A stretch of 11,463 nucleotides of DNA from Porticoccaceae bacterium (lineage in GTDB: Bacteria > Pseudomonadota > Gammaproteobacteria > Pseudomonadales > Porticoccaceae): NCBI GenBank assembly GCA_003491845.1, contig DNBN01000046.1:1-11463 (forward strand), read 5' to 3'. Positions 5,917-11,463 of this stretch are shown here, piece after piece. The notes under the pieces are model-generated. The model searched no databases. It was not told the DNA's origin and saw only the letters and a program-made list of their open reading frames with translations. A program made the translations under genes and the position numbers. How positions within the stretch are numbered: position 1 is the stretch's first letter; every line of letters starts with the position of its first letter.

Positions 5917-8900
5917 TTAATCCACCATTACTTCGGTAAATAATGCCATCATGGGAAAATATAGCGCACAACGCACTGGTTCAGGAGCCATTGCATGAAA
6001 AAGCCGGGCATAGTGCTGTAATTGCCCTTGGTAGTGAGCAATTTGTTTTGAAACGAATTGATCTTGACTTTCAGTGTCGTTCTGCGAGGTAAATTTATAA
6101 TCAACAATCCAGCGTGTGCCATTCTCGACAAACGTTCTATCAATTACTGAGGTTCCAACAGTTTGAGTTTCGGCGTGAAAAAAACTCAGTGATAATTCAC
6201 AGTCTCCACCAGAATGACTGTGAAGTATCCATTTGCCCTTAGGATCATTAATCATTGTAGTCACCGCAAATAATAATTGGTCTAACTCAGATTGTTGAGG
6301 AATAATTCCAAGTTCATTTATTTGAGCACGCCATGCTTTAGGAAGCTGTTCGATTTTTTCAAAAGGCCAGTGATCAACCCCGTCAATCGCAATTTGCTTG
6401 AGGGTTCGATGAACTATTGTTCCTAGGTGTCGTGCTCTAAAGGATACTTCATTTTTAGCTATACCCGAATCCTCCGTCGTTTTTTTAACATTTCCAGAGA
6501 TTATTGCTGATTGAACCTCTGCGGGCGCTACAAAGTCGGAGACAAGACGGGTTATGTGGACTAATCGCTTAGGCAGGGCTATAGATTGTAGACTACTGTA
6601 TGTTTCAGTTGCCTCTACCAAATAGTCGCCGCGCTTAATACTAGAATTAATTGATGTCCAAATTCGATTCAGTAGGCTAGATTTACCGGGAGTTATAAAG
6701 TCGTTAGCTTTGCCTAGTTTTAAGTGTCCATATAGATAAAGATTTTTCACCGCGCGAGTTGCCGCGACATAAAGTACACGGGTATCCTCAAAGCGAGATC
6801 TGCAATTGGCTTCATACTTAAGGTGAGCGTATACCGAATCGTCCTCTTCATCATGCGCCCCCAAGGGTGCCATAATCAGAGAGGATTGATTGTCATCATT
6901 AACACGCTTTTGCCAACGCAAAAGCGGTTTACTGTCTGATGCTGATTGCCTATCAAGAGCAGGTAAAAATACATGATCAAATTCAAGCCCTTTTGACTTA
7001 TGTATGGTCATTATTTGAATAATATTTGCGCTTTCACTGGAATGATTTAGACCTGATGAAGGATGCGCATAAAGCTTCTCTACAGCACGTTCGAAGCTTG
7101 ACCAGTGATTGACCAATCCTGCTTTTTGATGCGTTTCAAGGAGATCAAGATAGGTTCGGATGTCAGTTAGGTCAGATGTATTAAATAAGGTCGATGGTCC
7201 ACCAAGTGCCTGCCATGTTGATTCTACCAGGCGGCGAATATCCATTCTTCCTCTCATTTTCAGTGCTCTAGTTAGAATCGGTGTTACTCTTGCCAAGCTG
7301 CTCCTAGCATAATTTGAAAGCTGACTGTTAGCCGAGGATTCTAAAACTCTTTGCATTTGACTGAAAATAGCGTCACCAGTATCAGGATGAGTATTACTAC
7401 TATTAACTACCAACAGTAAATCAGACAGACTAAAGCCGCAAAAGGGTGCTCGTAAAATAGATAGCCAAGCGATTCTGTCTGCAGGAGATAGTATCGCTTT
7501 AGTTAACGACATCATGTCAAGTACGGGCATTCGAGTTGCCAGTGGCGTAATTCCATGAGCTTCCCATTGTAATCCGGCTTTTTGTAATGCTGGAACTATG
7601 TGGATTAAATGATTTCGACTACGCACCAGTATGGCAATAGAGGCATTATTAGGCGTCAGTTGAATACATGTTTTTGCGATATGATCGGCTTCTGCGATTT
7701 GGGCGAACTCACCGGTAAAGCCTCTAAAAGTAACACCACTTTGTTGACATGTCTTATTAAACCCGATGGATTGCGAATAGGGGACTGCGCCACGACTGAC
7801 ATCAGCATGTTGAGGGAATGCTTCAGCAAAAACCTCATTCACCCAGTTGACCACCTTGGGATCAGAACGAAAATTTGTCGTCAAGCTCAGCGGTATGCAA
7901 TGCACCGGACCAATAGGGTTTTTCTGACTGTTGATAAACAGTCCAACGTTAGCATTGCGAAAGCCATAAAGGGACTGCATTGCATCACCGACTAAAAACA
8001 GAGTTCGTCCGTCATCAGGTTCCCACCCAGCGACTAATTTTGTCAATAACTCTAGTTGCGACCCCGATGTGTCTTGAAATTCGTCCACCAAAATATGGCG
8101 AAGTTGATAATCTAATCGAAGGGTTATATCGGTAATACCCAGGTCTTGCTGCTGGGTGCTGAGCGCCTCTAAAGCAGACAACGTAATTGCAGGGTAATCA
8201 CACTGGTCTTGGCTTGCAAATTGTATATCAAGCTGTGCTGCTAAGCGCGGTAGTATATAACTCAATGCATCAAGGACTGACTGCTGTGTAGAATTTATAC
8301 TTTCGTTGGGGAGATTTAAAATCGTTTCCGCAAGTGTCTCAAAATCAGCCTGGGTTCGGCACCAATCTAGCAATGCAAGCATTCTTGCTTTTTGTTCAGG
8401 GTTGTTGGTAGGAAAGCCTGAATTTTTATCAACTCTTCTGCGAATAGTACCATCCTTAGTCACCAGCATATTTAGAATATCTTTCCATATAAGTATACTT
8501 TGCAGACAGGTATCTGGAAATTCGCAGATACCTAATAAGCCATGTAGTCTCTCATTGTTATCAGCAAGTACCTGGCTTGCCGCATAATCTATCAAAGCAA
8601 TGAGCTCTCCGGCTATGGGCATTAAAGTTGCCTCTAACTGCAATAAATTCTCCTGGGTGATGTCTTCCAAAACACGGTCAAAATAGCCTTTATTATCGGC
8701 AACATTAAAAATCAGAGGCAACCATTGATCACGTTTACTTAATAACTCTGAAAGCAGTCGCTCACATCGGGAAAGATCGTTTCCGGTATGGGTTAACAGT
8801 ACTTCGATATGTCTGGTTATTGGGTTATCGGTTTCTAATTGGCTCAGCAGAGATCGGCTTGCTGCTTGATAGTGTAACTCTGGATGTTCAGTGGGTTCTG

Positions 8901-9318
8901 GTAGTTCACCGATGCTTGTTTCAAGAGAGAATTGACGAGCAATATAGCGACAAAAGCTGTCTATAGTTTGTATTTTCAGTCGTCCTGGCATTTCAAGAAG
9001 ATTCCACCTCTTGATGCGGTTTTGCTCTAAGGCTAAGCGTGCCAGATCCCAGGTTTTCGCCTCATAAGGAGTAGTTGGCCGAGGATAATTGTTGGCATGC
9101 TGAAGCGCTGAAGTTACTCTCTCAGCCATTTCCGCTGAGGCTTTGCGGGTAAACGTAATACTAAGAATTTCCTCCGGATTATTTACCGTCGATAAAAGAC
9201 GCAAAATGCGTTGGGTAATCAATCCAGTTTTTCCTGAACCAGCTGGCGCAGACACAATAAAACTGTTCAATGGATCAATCGCTTGTGATCGTTGCGCGTG
9301 ATCTTTCACTATATTCAT
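5917..9318 (-). CDS. AddA/RecB-type UvrD-family helicase with C-terminal nuclease
   Basis: This 1133-residue protein is a superfamily 1A DNA helicase fused to a RecB-family nuclease, as in AddA: it should unwind DNA from double-strand ends and cut one strand, preparing DNA for RecA. Helicase motifs in order are Walker A APAGSGKT (24-31), Ia ITFTRKASAEM (54-64), Walker B VDEFQDTS (411-418), III LVGDAMQSLYGFR (442-454), IV TNFRSDP (481-487), V TIHKSKGLEFDHV (771-783) and VI LYVAATRAVKNL (849-860). The nuclease shows H970, D1060 (VIDR), D1073 and K1075 (VDYK), then Q1099-LQH-Y1103, so all catalytic positions are present. The start overlaps the stop of the upstream AddB-like gene as ATGA, with AGAGG 7 bases ahead, so translation is probably coupled. 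It could also be called a RecB homologue, but the AddB-like partner and absence of RecC and RecD here favour AddA-type. Confidence 0.92.
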   Translation of the reverse strand: MNIVKDHAQRSQAIDPLNSFIVSAPAGSGKTGLITQRILRLLSTVNNPEEILSITFTRKASAEMAERVTSALQHANNYPRPTTPYEAKTWDLARLALEQNRIKRWNLLEMPGRLKIQTIDSFCRYIARQFSLETSIGELPEPTEHPELHYQAASRSLLSQLETDNPITRHIEVLLTHTGNDLSRCERLLSELLSKRDQWLPLIFNVADNKGYFDRVLEDITQENLLQLEATLMPIAGELIALIDYAASQVLADNNERLHGLLGICEFPDTCLQSILIWKDILNMLVTKDGTIRRRVDKNSGFPTNNPEQKARMLALLDWCRTQADFETLAETILNLPNESINSTQQSVLDALSYILPRLAAQLDIQFASQDQCDYPAITLSALEALSTQQQDLGITDITLRLDYQLRHILVDEFQDTSGSQLELLTKLVAGWEPDDGRTLFLVGDAMQSLYGFRNANVGLFINSQKNPIGPVHCIPLSLTTNFRSDPKVVNWVNEVFAEAFPQHADVSRGAVPYSQSIGFNKTCQQSGVTFRGFTGEFAQIAEADHIAKTCIQLTPNNASIAILVRSRNHLIHIVPALQKAGLQWEAHGITPLATRMPVLDMMSLTKAILSPADRIAWLSILRAPFCGFSLSDLLLVVNSSNTHPDTGDAIFSQMQRVLESSANSQLSNYARSSLARVTPILTRALKMRGRMDIRRLVESTWQALGGPSTLFNTSDLTDIRTYLDLLETHQKAGLVNHWSSFERAVEKLYAHPSSGLNHSSESANIIQIMTIHKSKGLEFDHVFLPALDRQSASDSKPLLRWQKRVNDDNQSSLIMAPLGAHDEEDDSVYAHLKYEANCRSRFEDTRVLYVAATRAVKNLYLYGHLKLGKANDFITPGKSSLLNRIWTSINSSIKRGDYLVEATETYSSLQSIALPKRLVHITRLVSDFVAPAEVQSAIISGNVKKTTEDSGIAKNEVSFRARHLGTIVHRTLKQIAIDGVDHWPFEKIEQLPKAWRAQINELGIIPQQSELDQLLFAVTTMINDPKGKWILHSHSGGDCELSLSFFHAETQTVGTSVIDRTFVENGTRWIVDYKFTSQNDTESQDQFVSKQIAHYQGQLQHYARLFHAMAPEPVRCALYFPMMALFTEVMVD

Positions 9319-11463
9319 TGATTAGCCTCTGTATCAGCTATAAATTCATTAATAAAGTCAACTTCAGACCAACGATTAAGCGGCAGTAAAGTGGATTGAT
9401 ACTGAAATACAGAAGGATTATGTACTTCCATGATCGCAGTACCTTGGCTGAACTCCTGTGCAAGGGATGTAATACCAAGCTGCCATTCAGTTACAGAGGT
9501 TTTCCAATCAGAACTGCTATTTTGCTGAGCAAGCAAACCTTCGTCAGCTAAGCCAAGAAACTTGACTGCGCCTCCTTTGATCTGTGCGAACACGCATCCG
9601 TCTACGGGCGGTTCACTTGCAACCACATACAGTGGAAGTTGAGGATCCTTTGGTCGATCTCCATGCCAGTGTCTTGGGTTGATAGTGCCGGTTTTATAGT
9701 CAATCACGATGAGTTGATCATTAATTTTGTCTAGTCGATCAAATCGCAGCGTGACATCAAGATCACCAAAGGAAATAACCTGCTTACGTTCAAGCTCTTG
9801 CACTTCAAAAAGAGGGCGATTTCTTTCAAGGTCAAGCCATTCTTGGATTAGTTTTTCCAAGCGTAGGGCTTCCAGAGTGCGATAGCGATCACCGCGCAAA
9901 ATAATATGGTGAGCAGCCCACTGATCAAGAACCTGGCTTGTAACATTACATAGCTGGTCAGAGATATCTTTCTGGGACAACTGATGGAGGTAAGCTGCAC
10001 GCTTCCATTTACTCCATAGCTCAAACAATATGTCGTGGACAATAGATCCTCGATCAAGCGCTGATAAACCAAAAATCGGTTCTTCTAGCGCCCTGGCTTT
10101 TAGTCTATGAATAGCAAAGGCATTAAACGGGCAGGCCGCTTGATGTTTGAAAAGGTTACTTCCGGTACTAATTGTTTCTTTATTCTTATCATAGATGGGG
10201 CCATTATCCTCATAAAGCTCCGCTTGGTAAGGTTTTACCATCGTCTGCGGGAATGGTACTAAATCCTTATCGAGTATGCGATCTACTGAGACCCTTGGTA
10301 TATGGCTAATAAGTGGGCTAGGCTGGCGACCTTCTTCACCATCATGAGCAGGATAGCTGATTACTAGCTCAGTAGAGTTTTTGCGATAATCTGACAGGAT
10401 GTTCTGAGCAATAGTGAGCTCTCGCTCGGGCACGCTATGAGGCATAGCATGGAGCCTTTGAAACTCAGCGGGCAGCAAAGGATTAATCGAGGTGGAGGCC
10501 GGTAGGGTGTGACTGTCCATCCCCATAATCCAAAGACTGTCAAACTGTAGTCCACCGCCTTCTAGCATACCTAATATTTGAATGGGTGCATCCTCGGTTT
10601 TACAGTGAAATACTGAATCATGGGCTAATTGACCAAGATACTTTGTCGCGGTTTTTAGCCCAACCTGGATACCTAAATTATCCAGCCCGCAGAAATTCTC
10701 AAGTAGCCGTTGCCATGCTTCTTTTTGTTGAAATTCTACGCTGTTAAGGGTCGCGGGTCCTGGCCAGCCAAACTGGGTAAGTGTATGTGCAAAAAATAAA
10801 GCCCAAGACGAGAAGTCCTGCCGGAGTCGCCCCTGAACTCTTCTTTGGTGCCATAAGGTCGCCAAAGGTTTGAGTACTTGTTGTTCATCTTCATGGTATT
10901 TTAGACTTAGCACTCTATGACAAAATTCATTGAAATTTAACTCGAATTGTCGAGTTTTCCGTACATTAACCTCGACATCAATTCGTGATTGCATCGATAA
11001 ATCATCAAATAACCAATATGGATTATGCACTATCTCTATCCACTCTTGGACAGGTTTGGTTGAGGTTAAACAATTGAGTAAATTTAATCCGCTATTCACT
11101 AAACTGGTATCAGATAACGGAATACCAGCGCTTACATTAAAAGTCGATTTAACGCCATTATTTTGTAGTGCCTCGTCAAGAACACGCGTCACCCTAGCTA
11201 CCGAGTGATTTAATTTAGGTGCCACTAAACCAATACGAGCATAGGGATTATCAGCTAGCCTACTGACCACCCAAGCGGCTGCGCAGCGAAGCTCTTCGTC
11301 GCTGTCTTTGGCTCTAACCACCGATGTGGTCAGATTCTTATCTTCAACTTGAATCACATTGTTAGTGACACTCGCGGCACTAAGTAACGATTCTAGACGC
11401 GGAGGGATAGACTGAAAACCATAGAGGTATAATTGGGGCTCTTTTAGCAACAGAGATTGTTCA
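9315..11463 (-). CDS. AddB-like PD-(D/E)XK nuclease subunit, 5' end outside window
   Basis: The product resembles the 'probable DNA repair protein' family related to AddB (TIGR03623-type, from memory about 900 residues) and should partner the AddA-like helicase downstream. The reading frame is still open at the window edge: the first start-like codon is a TTG at 11450, but codons GAA CAA TCT CTG precede it without a stop. About 711 residues follow that TTG, so roughly the first 200 residues lie outside. Counting from it, an inactivated-helicase-like region comes first, then a RecB-type nuclease with H472, D571 (RFDRLD), D584 and K586 (IDYKTG) and Q604-LPL-Y608; D571 to D584 is 13 residues, as in RecB. 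C440 in AACPF matches the first iron-sulfur cysteine of AddB, but the usual C-terminal cysteine cluster is missing: F682, Q685 and L691/N692 stand there. It overlaps the next gene by 4 bases. Confidence 0.87.
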   Translation of the reverse strand, partial: EQSLLLKEPQLYLYGFQSIPPRLESLLSAASVTNNVIQVEDKNLTTSVVRAKDSDEELRCAAAWVVSRLADNPYARIGLVAPKLNHSVARVTRVLDEALQNNGVKSTFNVSAGIPLSDTSLVNSGLNLLNCLTSTKPVQEWIEIVHNPYWLFDDLSMQSRIDVEVNVRKTRQFELNFNEFCHRVLSLKYHEDEQQVLKPLATLWHQRRVQGRLRQDFSSWALFFAHTLTQFGWPGPATLNSVEFQQKEAWQRLLENFCGLDNLGIQVGLKTATKYLGQLAHDSVFHCKTEDAPIQILGMLEGGGLQFDSLWIMGMDSHTLPASTSINPLLPAEFQRLHAMPHSVPERELTIAQNILSDYRKNSTELVISYPAHDGEEGRQPSPLISHIPRVSVDRILDKDLVPFPQTMVKPYQAELYEDNGPIYDKNKETISTGSNLFKHQAACPFNAFAIHRLKARALEEPIFGLSALDRGSIVHDILFELWSKWKRAAYLHQLSQKDISDQLCNVTSQVLDQWAAHHIILRGDRYRTLEALRLEKLIQEWLDLERNRPLFEVQELERKQVISFGDLDVTLRFDRLDKINDQLIVIDYKTGTINPRHWHGDRPKDPQLPLYVVASEPPVDGCVFAQIKGGAVKFLGLADEGLLAQQNSSSDWKTSVTEWQLGITSLAQEFSQGTAIMEVHNPSVFQYQSTLLPLNRWSEVDFINEFIADTEANQ
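9326..9330 (-). promoter_or_regulatory. Ribosome binding site of the helicase-nuclease gene
   Basis: AGAGG on the minus strand lies 7 bases before the ATG at 9318, inside the last codons of the upstream AddB-like gene. It supports the start that overlaps the upstream stop as ATGA. Confidence 0.6.

Noticed and set aside
7609..7995. 128-codon open frame on the plus strand opposite the helicase gene
   Set aside because: It is antisense to the conserved helicase region and shows no recognisable features; long antisense frames are common opposite long genes.
5917..11463. Antiphage defence island around the UvrD helicase and the PD-(D/E)XK nuclease
   Set aside because: Helicase plus nuclease can indicate defence systems, but both proteins match the AddAB repair architecture, and the neighbours are housekeeping genes with no toxin, integrase or methylase.

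Overview
The window is a compact stretch of ordinary chromosomal genes from a bacterium, most likely a gammaproteobacterium. The support is the combination of RsmJ and CmoM (both mainly gammaproteobacterial RNA methyltransferases), a DapE of the succinylase branch, a tyrosine-type AroF DAHP synthase, and an AddAB-like helicase-nuclease pair of the kind found in marine and environmental gammaproteobacteria. The DNA looks moderately AT-rich by eye. I cannot name a genus, and the link to marine Cellvibrionales or Pseudomonadales relatives is only an impression.

Layout from left to right: an AT-rich 177-base leader; rsmJ (+, 178-996); an EamA/DMT membrane transporter (-, 993-1868) whose stop overlaps that of rsmJ tail to tail; dapE (-, 1915-3051); cmoM (+, best start 3181, ends 3954), divergent from dapE; a membrane-anchored protein with a C-terminal J-domain (-, 3995-4690), convergent with cmoM; aroF (-, 4781-5848); an AddA/RecB-type UvrD helicase with a C-terminal nuclease (-, 5917-9318); and an AddB-like PD-(D/E)XK nuclease (-, 9315 to the right edge). 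The last gene runs off the right edge at its 5' end. No gap between genes exceeds 300 bases, and I found no tRNA, rRNA, CRISPR array, insertion sequence or prophage gene.

Functional groups: rsmJ and cmoM modify RNA (16S rRNA and the wobble uridine of certain tRNAs); dapE makes diaminopimelate for lysine and peptidoglycan; aroF opens the shikimate pathway; the two right-hand genes overlap as ATGA and should form a two-subunit, two-nuclease DNA-end-resection machine for double-strand break repair. The transporter and the J-domain protein have no assignable substrate or client.

I do not see a novel multi-gene system. The points most worth a second look are the AddB-like subunit, where three of the four positions that normally hold iron-sulfur cysteines have lost them; a perfect 13-bp inverted repeat with a 3-base loop inside the first codons of rsmJ; and the uncharacterised membrane J-domain protein.
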